Shown here in pieces: positions 54,872 to 63,729 of a stretch of DNA of 64,000 bases; the stretch's first letter is position 1; every line of letters starts with the position of its first letter. Both the position numbers and the translations under genes were made by a program. The DNA comes from Marinomonas sp. SBI8L (GTDB lineage: Bacteria > Pseudomonadota > Gammaproteobacteria > Pseudomonadales > Marinomonadaceae), in contig NZ_JSEO01000008.1 of assembly GCF_001624705.1 (NCBI RefSeq), positions 124,001 through 188,000 on the forward strand. The letters run 5' to 3'. The notes below the pieces were generated by a model. It saw only the letters and a list, made by a program, of their open reading frames with translations, searched no databases and was not told the DNA's origin.

Positions 54872-55483
54872 ATGACAGAAGAGCAAAATCAAGAAACAAT
54901 TGATGAAGACGCTCTTTATAATCGTCTTGATCATTATCTTTCCAGTTACGGTTGTGAACGCTCGCTAATGTGTGTCTCAGAACTCGATGGCTACTTTACT
55001 GCCCTTGGATGTACTAAAGATAGTCTTGAGCCTGATGCTTGGATCTCAGGTATTTGGGGAGTGGATGAAGACCAGCCTGTATGGGCTTCTCCTGAGGAAG
55101 AAGAAGAGTTTTTAAGTCTCGTATTGCTAATGTATGTTAATACCATGGACTGCCTTGTAAAAGGAGAGTTACACCCTGTATACCTTCAGGTTGAAGTGGA
55201 CGGGGATCAAGAAATCGTGATTGATGAATGGTGTGTTGGCTTCATGCGCGGAGCCCGTTTAACCGGCCTAACACGAAAAGGTGATAAGAGCTTTTTAGAT
55301 GAAGTGCTGGCTTCGGTACGCTTGTTTGGCACAGAGGCCGGCTGGAGTAAACTGGATAATATGAGCCGAGAAGAGATTATTTTTTGGCAAGAGTTGATTG
55401 AGCCTTCTATTATGCGTTTAGCTCAGTTTAACCATCCAGAGATAAACTTGGCCGAATCCAAGAATCCACCTGTCTTGCATTAA
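54872..55483 (+). CDS. UPF0149 / YecA family protein
   Basis: A protein of 203 residues, acidic. It has the YecA-type order: SELDGYFTALGCTKDSLEPD and WISGIWG near the start, then EWCVGFMRGARLTG. There is no C-terminal SEC-C zinc motif. The function is unknown. It ends before a bidirectional terminator. Confidence 0.82.
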   Translation: MTEEQNQETIDEDALYNRLDHYLSSYGCERSLMCVSELDGYFTALGCTKDSLEPDAWISGIWGVDEDQPVWASPEEEEEFLSLVLLMYVNTMDCLVKGELHPVYLQVEVDGDQEIVIDEWCVGFMRGARLTGLTRKGDKSFLDEVLASVRLFGTEAGWSKLDNMSREEIIFWQELIEPSIMRLAQFNHPEINLAESKNPPVLH

Positions 55484-55505
55484 AATCTCTTAAACCCAGT
55501 GCATA

Positions 55506-55535
55506 AAAAAGGGAGGCTATCATGCTTCCCTTTTT
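55506..55535. terminator. Bidirectional terminator between UPF0149 gene and aminotransferase
   Basis: AAAAAGGGAGGC, loop TATCAT, GCTTCCCTTTTT: a 12-bp stem with one G-T pair and A/T tracts on both sides, between convergent genes. Confidence 0.88.
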
Positions 55536-55560
55536 AGTGTCTTTAATTATTGTAAAACAA

Positions 55561-56757
55561 TTAACCAACAACAGTCGCGATAGACTCAGCTAGGTACTCA
55601 AGGTTATCGTCTGTAATACCTGCTACATTCATACGGCCAGTATCAGCAATATAGATGGAGAACTCATTACGCAATCTAAGTACTTGCTCAAGCGTAAGGC
55701 CAGAATAAGAGAACATACCTCTTTGATCTTTAATAAAGCTAAAGTCTTTAGTGCAGGATGTTTTTTCTAGGCTTTCAACCAACTTGTGACGCAAGTCGTT
55801 AATACGATCACGCATAGTCGCAACTTCAGCTTCCCATTCAGCATGCAATGCTTTGTCTTGCATTATGGTGTAAACCACAGAGGCACCATGAGCAGGAGGC
55901 ATAGAATAGTTTGCACGAATTGCCATTCCAACAATAGAAAATGCATTGCTTGCTTCTTCAGTCGTTTCAGCAATGATGCTCATTCCACCGCAACGTTCGC
56001 GATAAATACCAAAGTTCTTAGAGAATGAGTTAGCAATTAGCATGCTAGGCACACGCTCAGCCATATATCTTAGGCCAGCCATATCTTCATCAAGACCATC
56101 GCCGAAGCCTTGGTAAGCAGCGTCAACTAACGGAAGCAAACCTTTCTCAAGCACGAGATCTGTAAGAGCATGCCAGTGTTCGATTTTCAGATCGATACCC
56201 GTTGGGTTATGGCAGCAAGCGTGAAGTAAAATAGCATCACCTGCTTTTACTTCTGCTTTAAGCGTTGCCATCATGTCATCAAAACGAAGACCGTTCGTTT
56301 CGGCGTCATAATAAGGGTATGCTGCGATCTCAATGCCAGAGCTTTTGAAAATAGGTAGGTGGTTACCCCAAGTCGGATCACTGACCCAAATTTTTGGGTT
56401 AGCTAGGTTTGCACCAATAAAATCAGCTGCGACTTTTAGTGCGCCAGTACCGCCTGGTGTTTGTGCAGAGAAAATACGCTTGTCAGCAATGACTTTGCTG
56501 TTTTCACCTAAAAGTAATGTTTGTACCACAGGTGCAAACTCAGGAGCGCCATTAATGCCAATATAGCTTTTAGAGTCTTCTTGTTCCAATAAAATTGCTT
56601 CGGCTTTTTTAACACTATTTAAAATCGGCGTATGGCCAGAATTATCTTTATAAACACCGACACCCAAATCAATCTTTTTAGGATTTGGATCGTTACGGTG
56701 AGCTATGATGAGCGCTAATAAAGGATCGCCTGGAACCGCTTTTAAATGCTTAAACAT
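55561..56757 (-). CDS. Aromatic amino acid / aspartate aminotransferase
   Basis: A protein of 398 residues of class I PLP aminotransferases: IDLGVGVYKDNSGHTPILNS, AQTPGGTGALKVAADF, DPTWGNH, ACCHNPTGIDL, VDAAYQGFGDGL, the PLP lysine in NSFSKNFGIYRERCGG, and the C-terminal ADTGRMNVAGI. The family includes TyrB and AspC; sequence alone by eye does not settle which. Either is consistent with the trp genes as part of amino acid metabolism. Confidence 0.93.
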   Translation of the reverse strand: MFKHLKAVPGDPLLALIIAHRNDPNPKKIDLGVGVYKDNSGHTPILNSVKKAEAILLEQEDSKSYIGINGAPEFAPVVQTLLLGENSKVIADKRIFSAQTPGGTGALKVAADFIGANLANPKIWVSDPTWGNHLPIFKSSGIEIAAYPYYDAETNGLRFDDMMATLKAEVKAGDAILLHACCHNPTGIDLKIEHWHALTDLVLEKGLLPLVDAAYQGFGDGLDEDMAGLRYMAERVPSMLIANSFSKNFGIYRERCGGMSIIAETTEEASNAFSIVGMAIRANYSMPPAHGASVVYTIMQDKALHAEWEAEVATMRDRINDLRHKLVESLEKTSCTKDFSFIKDQRGMFSYSGLTLEQVLRLRNEFSIYIADTGRMNVAGITDDNLEYLAESIATVVG

Positions 56758-57008
56758 GGTGCTTGAGTCCTATTTTTCAGAGGGGTCGTAAAGCTTGCTA
56801 TTAATTAGTATTAATCTAGTAGAGCAAGTTAAAAAATCGTCTTTTATTCTGCCGTATTTGCATTTAATTACAATCATTAAATGGGGAATTTTATCGACAA
56901 TAATTTCTTTGCCTGTAAAGAAATCGATACAGAATATAAATAGGGAAATAGGCTTTAAGTCGAGGAATAGACTCTTAAAAAAAATTGGTAGAAAGTGACT
57001 TAGTTTTA

Positions 57009-57041
57009 AAGGAAGGAGCAAGCAGGCCTCGCTCCTTCTTC
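57009..57041 (-). terminator. Hairpin terminator candidate after fhs
   Basis: GAAGGAGC (57012-57019) pairs with GCTCCTTC (57031-57038), with two further weaker pairs. On the - strand it is followed by CCTTTAAAA, a weak T tract. It lies 7 nt beyond the fhs stop. Confidence 0.6.
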
Positions 57042-57047
57042 TATGGA

Positions 57048-58712
57048 TTACTCTAGACCTTTAATAATGCCATTCTCTAAAAGCTCAATATTGTTTGCTG
57101 CAGGTTTCTTAGGTAAGCCTGGCATACGCATAATATTGCCTGTCAGCACCACTAAAAAGCCGGCTCCAGCATTGATCTGTATTGCTCTTACTGTCACTTC
57201 AAAATCTCTGGGCCTGCCATGAAGTGTCGGATCATCAGATAAAGAGCTAGGTGCTTTGGCAATGCAAACAGGTAAATGTGTGAGTTCGAGTTGCTCAACA
57301 TGCTTTAAGTCTTTCTCTGCTTCTTTAGAGAAAGCCACATCAAATGCCCCATACATGGCTTTACAAACAGCTTTCACCTTTTCAATGACAGGTAGGTCTA
57401 ATTGATACAAGGGTTGAAAAGGACGATTCTTGCTGACAGATTCCATCACCACCTTAGCTAATTCAATGGCTCCTTTACCTCCATCAGCATGATGGCTTGT
57501 TTCTGCAAAAGACACGTTATGTTGAGCACATCTAGCCCGTATCAAAGCTATTTCTTCGTCTGTGTCTGTTGCAAAGCGATTTAGTGCAACCACAGGGTGT
57601 TTATTAAATAGCTCAACACTTTCAATGTGTTTATCAAGGTTCTCTAAGCCTTTTTTAACGGCTTCTAGATCTTGTTTTACCAAGTCGTCCTTGGCTTTAC
57701 CCCCATGCATTTTGAGAGCTCTGACCGTCGTTACCAGCACCACAGCATCAGGGTCAAGTTCAGCAATACGGCATTTGATATCAAAGAATTTTTCTGCGCC
57801 AAGGTCAAATCCAAAGCCTGCTTCAGTAATGGCCCAATCCGCGTGATGCATTGCCATGCGAGTAGCAATAATGCTATTACAACCATGGGCAATGTTGGCA
57901 AAAGGGCCCCCATGAACAAAGGCAGGAGTACCTTCAAAGCTCTGCACTAGGTTAGGTTGGAGCGCATCTTTAAGTAAGGCCATCATAGCACCTGTTATTT
58001 CAAGCTGTTTTGCTTGTACTGGCAGGCCGTCAAAAGTGTAACCAATTAAGGTGCGATCAAGGCGTTTTTTTAAGTCACTGGCATCCGTGGCTAAGCAGAG
58101 CATGGCCATAACTTCGGATGCGGCGGTAATATCAAACCCTCCTTCACGAGGTATACCCTGCATCTTTCCACCTAAGCCGAGAACAATATTTCTAAGGCTT
58201 CGGTCGTTCATATCCATGACTCGACGCCAGACAATTTGTCTAGGGTCTATCTTTAGTTGGTTGCCTTGATATATATGGTTATCAATGGCTGCCGATAATA
58301 AGTTGTTGGCACTGGTGATAGCGTGAAAGTCCCCAGTGAAATGCAGGTTAATTCTATCCCCTGGCATAATTTGACTATAACCACCGCCTGTCGCACCACC
58401 CTTCATGCCAAGACATGGCCCTAAAGAAGGCTCTCTTAAGGCTAAACACACCGATTCGCCTAATTGCGTAAAAGCTTGTCCTAAGCCTATGGTTGTGGTG
58501 GTTTTACCTTCACCAGAAGGTGTCGGCGTTGTCGCTGAGACTAGAATGAGTCGGCCTCGTTTGTTACTTGAAGTTTTTAGTGCGGCTAGGTCTACTTTGG
58601 CAATATCTTTGCCGTAGGGTAAAAGGTGGGCGGGATCAATACCTAAACTGTCGCTGATTTGTGTAATCGGCTTGGGGCTAAATTGCTGTGCGATTTCAAC
58701 GTCTGTTGCCAT
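57048..58712 (-). CDS. fhs: Formate-tetrahydrofolate ligase
   Basis: A protein of 554 residues. The start at 58712 (MATDVEIAQQ) is preferred to 58739 because AAGGAG lies 7 nt before it. The family motifs are TPTPSGEGKTTTTIGL (ATP loop), GGATGGGYSQIMPGDRINLH, DFHAITSANNLLSA, FVHGGPFANIAHGCNS and MRMPGLPKKPAA near the end. It makes 10-formyl-THF for one-carbon metabolism. Confidence 0.97.
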   Translation of the reverse strand: MATDVEIAQQFSPKPITQISDSLGIDPAHLLPYGKDIAKVDLAALKTSSNKRGRLILVSATTPTPSGEGKTTTTIGLGQAFTQLGESVCLALREPSLGPCLGMKGGATGGGYSQIMPGDRINLHFTGDFHAITSANNLLSAAIDNHIYQGNQLKIDPRQIVWRRVMDMNDRSLRNIVLGLGGKMQGIPREGGFDITAASEVMAMLCLATDASDLKKRLDRTLIGYTFDGLPVQAKQLEITGAMMALLKDALQPNLVQSFEGTPAFVHGGPFANIAHGCNSIIATRMAMHHADWAITEAGFGFDLGAEKFFDIKCRIAELDPDAVVLVTTVRALKMHGGKAKDDLVKQDLEAVKKGLENLDKHIESVELFNKHPVVALNRFATDTDEEIALIRARCAQHNVSFAETSHHADGGKGAIELAKVVMESVSKNRPFQPLYQLDLPVIEKVKAVCKAMYGAFDVAFSKEAEKDLKHVEQLELTHLPVCIAKAPSSLSDDPTLHGRPRDFEVTVRAIQINAGAGFLVVLTGNIMRMPGLPKKPAANNIELLENGIIKGLE

Positions 58713-59035
58713 GATTGGCTCCTTGGTGATAATTAACACGCTTTCAAAGTTTGGGATTCTTTCATCGAAGAAGGCAAATAATGACTTCCTCTCATATCTA
58801 TAATTTAACCTGTTATTAATCTTGAAAATTTGACCTAAAAGGCCTTGAGGAACATTGTGCTTGTGAGAAACGCATAGTGCGACAAGCCGTTAGGTAATAC
58901 CCAAATATGAAAGTTTGCTTACGCACCTTATTAAGCTACAACTCAAGACTGAGCTTGTCAAAAACATAAAGATTGGAAGTGCAATAAGGCAGAACTTACT
59001 TTTTCTGCCTTATTGTGAATAAGTTACGAGAGGAA
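58713..59035. other. Intergenic region upstream of fhs
   Basis: About 320 bp with no gene. It should carry the fhs promoter on the - strand. A 12-bp perfect hairpin, AATAAGGCAGAA (58983-58994) with TTCTGCCTTATT (59003-59014), lies just past the stop of the next gene and may end its transcript, though no long T tract follows. Confidence 0.55.
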
Positions 59036-60331
59036 TTAACCAACTTGCTCTGATAAAACAGGCCAACTGGCGGTGATCTTACCAGCCTCATAAAGAGAAA
59101 TATTACCGAACTGTAAAAAGACAAACTCACTTTGCGTCGGCCTTAAAAATATCCAATCATCTACTTTTAGTTGAATATTATCAGAGCCATTTAACATTTC
59201 TTGATTGGTCGAGTGTCCCCACACAGGGTTAATACTGAGGCCCTTAGGTGAGATAGGGTTAGCTTTCCAGTTACCGCCATAGGTATAAAAAGTTTTACTA
59301 CGGTTAGGGTTCCAAAATGACATCAGTCGACCTAAGCCATCAACCCCAGGAATTTGAGTCTCTTGCATTACTTTTAGTACTGGCGTGGCGATAAAAGCGG
59401 CTGCGACATGGTCAGACAGGGTATCTAAATCAAAATCACTTGGTTTAACCAAACAAGAGCCCGCTGCCACTTCATTGTGAGGATAATCACCTTCGTCATA
59501 ATACTGATAAGTAGGGCTACCAGCTGAATTTAGAGTGAGTTCATCAGCACTTTTTCCGGAAACTCTAAGTGCGATTGCCAGCTTATCTCGATAGCTTTGC
59601 ATAGCCGCGTCTCTCAAAGCTATTTTCCGCCCCGGTACTTTTGCTACATGGGGCTCATAGCCCATGAGTCCTGCAAAACTTAATGCGGGGTCAGAATCGA
59701 TTTGTTTAAGCATTTTTTCGAAGATAAGATCATCGGCAACACCGCCACGATGAAACCCCACATCGAGCTCGATATTGATCCTCATTTTAACCTTAAGACT
59801 ATGGGCCAAGGCTTGATATTGGTTGAGTCGTTCTGGGGAATCGATCAACCATTGTAGTTGGGTTTCATGATCAAATTTTGGCGTTTGATTAGCTGCATAA
59901 AGACGATAAAAATTGGCCGCTGCAGTAACTGGCATAGGCTTTCCTAGCAGCACATCCGAATCAGGCAAAGCTTGAGCAACCTGATTCAAAAAAGGCTGGT
60001 GGAATAGCATAAGTTTGTTGGTTTGTGACTGCTCCATAATTAAACGCAGTAGCGGAATCGAAGGTAAAGATTTTGCGACAATACGATAATCAAAACGTCC
60101 AGCTAAATGCGTTTTAAGTACCTTAATATTGTCAATTAATAGGCTTTTATCTATTACCAAGTTAGGTTTGGAAAGGGCTTTATTATCTAAGGCCAAGCTT
60201 AGCTGATTAAAATAGTGATTATGGTTCTCACCAATATCATTGGGTTTGGCAATACCAAGACCTGCAAAGGCAGCTAGGCCAATCCCTCCAAGGATAAAGC
60301 GACGACGAGAAGGTGTGACTTGATCAGACAT
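59036..60331 (-). CDS. Tat-exported DSD1-family PLP protein
   Basis: A protein of 431 residues. A Tat signal (SRRRFILGG, residues 8-16) starts it. The alanine-racemase-fold domain follows (NLVIDKSLLIDNIKVLK; possible PLP lysine Lys87 in RIVAKSLPSIPLL; INIELDVGFHRGG). The C-terminal DSD1-type domain keeps AAGSCLVKPSDFD and SWPVLSEQ, but the H-x-C metal pair of D-serine dehydratase / D-threonine aldolase relatives reads Gln400-Ser-Glu402. A D-amino-acid or hydroxy-amino-acid reaction in the periplasm is possible, but the substrate is unknown. It is downstream of the oxidase and cytochrome genes. Confidence 0.8.
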   Translation of the reverse strand: MSDQVTPSRRRFILGGIGLAAFAGLGIAKPNDIGENHNHYFNQLSLALDNKALSKPNLVIDKSLLIDNIKVLKTHLAGRFDYRIVAKSLPSIPLLRLIMEQSQTNKLMLFHQPFLNQVAQALPDSDVLLGKPMPVTAAANFYRLYAANQTPKFDHETQLQWLIDSPERLNQYQALAHSLKVKMRINIELDVGFHRGGVADDLIFEKMLKQIDSDPALSFAGLMGYEPHVAKVPGRKIALRDAAMQSYRDKLAIALRVSGKSADELTLNSAGSPTYQYYDEGDYPHNEVAAGSCLVKPSDFDLDTLSDHVAAAFIATPVLKVMQETQIPGVDGLGRLMSFWNPNRSKTFYTYGGNWKANPISPKGLSINPVWGHSTNQEMLNGSDNIQLKVDDWIFLRPTQSEFVFLQFGNISLYEAGKITASWPVLSEQVG

Positions 60332-60340
60332 GTTGCGCTC

Positions 60341-61750
60341 CTATGCAATATCAAACAGGCTTTTTAAGTAAGGGTTTAAAAACTTACCTTCTGGGTCCAA
60401 TGACTGCCTGATGTCTTTAAAATTTTGCCAATTAGAATAATGCGCAGCAAACTCCTGGCTTTGCATACTATTGAGTTTGCCCCAGTGTGGGCGGCCATGA
60501 TATTTCTTGAAAATAGGCTCAACCGCTTTGAACATGGCTTGATAGTCTTCGTTATAGAATCTATGGACAGCAATAGAGCAGGTTTCGCGGCCGTTAAAAG
60601 GGCTTAACCAGATATCATCGCTTTTAACGAAACGGAATTCGAACGGGAAGAAAACCTCATCAAAATGCTTCTCGACAGTGTCTCTAATTTCTCTAAAAGC
60701 TTGAACGGCATATTCCCTAGGTAAGTGATATTCCATCTCATTAAATCTAACATTGCGCTCTTGCGCATAGTTTTGCCATGAGTTGGCTATGGTCACCTCT
60801 TTTTCAATTTTTTGCATTTCATGACTTAAAATATATTCCCTAATTCTAGGGGACCAAGCTAGCCAATCCCTTAATTGTTTGAGGGTTTCAGTACCATCAT
60901 TTTGGTCTATCTTATCTGTGACAGAGGGGGCTTCATCTGTGATGTTGTGGGTATCCATCAAGCCATAGCCAGAAAAGGGGATATAGTAGAATTCGAAATT
61001 ACGATTTGCCTTAGCAATCTTTTCGGCATTATCGAGAATATCATCAATAGCGACACAGCTTGTTTCGCGTCTAAGGCGATACTTAGGCATATTTTGTAGA
61101 CGAATTTGAGTGACAATTCCTAATGCGCCAAGGTTAACTCTGGCTGCTTGGAAAATATCTGAGTTTGTCTGTCTATCACAGGACAAAACCTCTCCATTGG
61201 CCGTAACTAATTCTAAGCCTTCAACAAAGTCCGATAAGCAACCTAAGCTAGCCCCTGTGCCGTGAGTGGCTGTACCAAGGGCACCTGCCAATGTTTGCTC
61301 GTCAATATCAGGCATATTTATCATAGCTTGGCCTCGTTCAGCTAAAGGCTTACCTATGTCTCCCAAACGAGTACCCGCCATAATGACGGCTTGATTCGTG
61401 GTTTCATCATGGGAGATAACCCCAGTCATACGACTAAGCGACAATATTGTGTCTTGAGTAGGCACAAGGGGGCTAAAGGAATGGCCAGCGCCAACCGGAC
61501 GAATATGGCCTTTTGCCTGAGTAATAACTTGCTGAAGCTCTGTAAGGCTTTTTGGCGCAATACGTGACTGAGGGAAGCACTCTTGAGAGCCTGACCAGTT
61601 TCGCCAAGGAAGGCTTTTTCGAGTGACTTTCTCCAAGGTCTTTTCAGACGACATAGTGCCTGTTTCTTGTGCCAAGCTGATGGTTGGGCTTAAGCTTGCA
61701 CCGACTGCTGTACCAATTAATGAACCCAATAAGTTGCGTCGACTAATCAT
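60341..61750 (-). CDS. Tat-exported D-arabinono-1,4-lactone-oxidase-like flavoprotein
   Basis: A protein of 469 residues. It begins with a Tat signal (SRRNLLGSLIG). The FAD domain (VAO type) shows HIRPVGAGHSFSPLVP, GTRLGDIGKPLAERGQAM and ALGTATHGTGASLGCLSD; the C-terminal ALO domain ends with RPHWGKLNSM and LDPEGKFLNPYL. Relatives oxidise sugar lactones or alditols and pass electrons to oxygen or cytochrome c. It is 10 nt upstream of the PLP gene and downstream of a cytochrome gene. Confidence 0.88.
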   Translation of the reverse strand: MISRRNLLGSLIGTAVGASLSPTISLAQETGTMSSEKTLEKVTRKSLPWRNWSGSQECFPQSRIAPKSLTELQQVITQAKGHIRPVGAGHSFSPLVPTQDTILSLSRMTGVISHDETTNQAVIMAGTRLGDIGKPLAERGQAMINMPDIDEQTLAGALGTATHGTGASLGCLSDFVEGLELVTANGEVLSCDRQTNSDIFQAARVNLGALGIVTQIRLQNMPKYRLRRETSCVAIDDILDNAEKIAKANRNFEFYYIPFSGYGLMDTHNITDEAPSVTDKIDQNDGTETLKQLRDWLAWSPRIREYILSHEMQKIEKEVTIANSWQNYAQERNVRFNEMEYHLPREYAVQAFREIRDTVEKHFDEVFFPFEFRFVKSDDIWLSPFNGRETCSIAVHRFYNEDYQAMFKAVEPIFKKYHGRPHWGKLNSMQSQEFAAHYSNWQNFKDIRQSLDPEGKFLNPYLKSLFDIA

Positions 61751-61825
61751 ATTCTGTGTCCTTATTCCTGTTCTTAGAAAGCAATTGAAAAGTAAGTAAA
61801 AACTTGCCTGACAGTGGTTTAGTGA

Positions 61826-62185
61826 CTATTTGCTTTGCGCCATAAATTGAATGAGTTGCTCAAATTCTTCTTCACTGCAATCCATGCACATGCCAAATGG
61901 CGGCATGCCACCAAAACCATTCACCACATGAGTGAGTAAGGTTTCCATGCCTTTGTCTATTCTTGGCTGCCAAGCAACGAGATCTCCTGTAAGAGGGGCT
62001 TGTGTGTCAGGGTTAGCATGACAAGCGACGCAACTACGTTGGTAAATGCCATTTAAATCTTGGTTAGAAGGTGTAAGTGACCTTGCTTGTTCAAGTCTTA
62101 TTGCATCATCTTGTACCTGTTCACAGCCTGTAAGGAAAAGGGAGATAAAGCCGCTCGCTAGCAGTAAAAAGTAGGGTTTAAGCAT
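61826..62185 (-). CDS. Cytochrome c5-type lipoprotein
   Basis: A protein of 119 residues from ATG 62185; an in-frame TTG at 62203 is less likely. The lipoprotein signal ends in LFLTGC. It has a single c-type haem site (CVACH), an axial Met region GFGGMPPFGMC, and the extra Cys pair with MDCSEEEF, as in cytochrome c5. It may accept electrons from the neighbouring flavoprotein at the periplasmic face. Confidence 0.88.
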   Translation of the reverse strand: MLKPYFLLLASGFISLFLTGCEQVQDDAIRLEQARSLTPSNQDLNGIYQRSCVACHANPDTQAPLTGDLVAWQPRIDKGMETLLTHVVNGFGGMPPFGMCMDCSEEEFEQLIQFMAQSK

Positions 62186-62425
62186 GGTTTTTTTACCTTT
62201 CAAATACGGATATTAAGGAAAATAAAACTCGCTTATTGCCTGAGCAAAAGAGTGTCTAGCTAGGTTAGTAATATGCGTCTGAGTAATTATTTTCTATTTT
62301 TGTTGTCAATTACTGAATATCGGATTTAAATGGTAGGTAGTTTTTACAGCAAGAAAAACCACATATGAGGCCAGACCCTGACAATCTCGGCCAATCATAA
62401 AAAATAAAAATAATGAAAAAATCTT
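62186..62425. other. Divergent intergenic region between cytochrome and AraC genes
   Basis: About 240 bp between divergent genes, likely holding both promoters and possible AraC-protein binding sites. No specific operator is recognised. Confidence 0.4.
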
Positions 62426-63496
62426 ATGAATCACACATTGCGTTCACCTTTGGCGCCCTTTGCTCGACAAGATTGCGCTATCCCAACTTATTTGTTTCAC
62501 CTGCTAACGAGCCTTTTTTATCAAAGAGGCTTAAATACGGCCGCTTTGACTCAAGATGCTGGTATTAAAGAAGGGGAGTTGACCCAAGAAGGTACCTTGA
62601 TCTCTTTCGACCAAAGTATGGTGATTATTGATAATGCGCTAACACTCAGTGGTGATTCTGCACTTGGCTTGGCAGTAGGTAGCCAAGAGAGTTTGAGTGA
62701 TTTAGGCATGTTGGGTTATGCGATTGCTAGTTGTAAAAATGGTTGGGATGCACTTCGCATTTCAGAAAGTTACTTTCAAACCACAACTAACCTTACCCAT
62801 GTTGAGATGAGTTTTGGTGAAAATGAATGCCGTCGATTCTCTCGTCCTACCCATCAAGTTTCTGATCACTTATTTAGGTTTTTGGTAGATGAGGATTTAT
62901 CAGGTCATGTGAAGTTAACCCGTGATTTTCTAGACGATACTTATACGCCACTTGCTGTGCATTTCGCCTATCCAGAGCCTGATAATTTGAGCTTATACCA
63001 AACCTTTTTTCGTTGTCCTTTAGTTTTTGATGCACCTGTAAGTCAGGTCGTGATTCAACAAGAAGATTTAGAGCGCACGAATCAGTCTTATAACCCTGTG
63101 ACTGAAAGCCTAGCGATTAAGCTGTGTGATGACATGCTACTGCAGCAAGACTCTAATCGTAGCCTTGTTGGTAAGGTGCATTTAGCGCTATTAAGAACCC
63201 CCGAAAAATATCCTTCTATTCAAGAAGTGGCCGAACAACTTGCTATGAGTGAACGTAGTTTGAGACGACGACTTACAGAACTAAATACCTCCTATAAAGA
63301 AATTTTTAATGCGGTTCGCCAAGAGCTCGCCTTACGCTATTTAAAGGACTCAAACCTTGCGATGGAGGATATTGCACAACTTGTCGGCTTTAGCGATAGC
63401 ACCAGTTTTTATCGTTCGTTTAAGAAATGGACAGGCAAAGCTCCCTCCAGTTATCGCAGTAAAGCTTACTCTGATTCTAAGCCCAAAATGAATTAG
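62426..63496 (+). CDS. AraC family transcriptional regulator
   Basis: A protein of 356 residues. The N-terminal half is the Arabinose_bd-type ligand domain of OruR/ArgR-like AraC proteins (LGMLGYAIASCKNGWDALRI). The C-terminal HTH pair is clear: VAEQLAMSERSLRRRLTEL and GFSDSTSFYRSFKKWTG. Divergent from the cytochrome-flavoprotein-PLP set, it is a good candidate for their regulator, and perhaps of the outer membrane gene at 63730. Confidence 0.92.
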   Translation: MNHTLRSPLAPFARQDCAIPTYLFHLLTSLFYQRGLNTAALTQDAGIKEGELTQEGTLISFDQSMVIIDNALTLSGDSALGLAVGSQESLSDLGMLGYAIASCKNGWDALRISESYFQTTTNLTHVEMSFGENECRRFSRPTHQVSDHLFRFLVDEDLSGHVKLTRDFLDDTYTPLAVHFAYPEPDNLSLYQTFFRCPLVFDAPVSQVVIQQEDLERTNQSYNPVTESLAIKLCDDMLLQQDSNRSLVGKVHLALLRTPEKYPSIQEVAEQLAMSERSLRRRLTELNTSYKEIFNAVRQELALRYLKDSNLAMEDIAQLVGFSDSTSFYRSFKKWTGKAPSSYRSKAYSDSKPKMN

Positions 63497-63729
63497 TCCG
63501 ATTTTGTCAGGATATGGCCGAGCTGGTTATTCTTGCCTCCAAAAAAATCATGATAGTCTGAAAATCAATGCTTTTAACCACATTTAGCCTAAATTTCGAT
63601 GCTTAAAGTGACTTTCTAAGACGCTTGTTTTAGCGCTCTAACTCTAGGAAAGTTCCTCGAAAAGCGGTGATTTCTCTAATAACGCTTAGGAGCATGCAAA
63701 ACAATAATAAAAAATATTAGGGACTATCC
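63497..63729. other. Intergenic region before the outer membrane gene
   Basis: A 233-bp gap with no gene. An AGGGA ribosome binding site lies before ATG 63730. No terminator with a clear T tract is visible after the AraC gene. Confidence 0.4.

Noticed and set aside
56795-56998. A 67-codon + strand frame between the aminotransferase and fhs
   Set aside because: AT-rich, Ile/Lys-heavy, overlapped by an equally long frame on the other strand, no ribosome binding site; probably chance.
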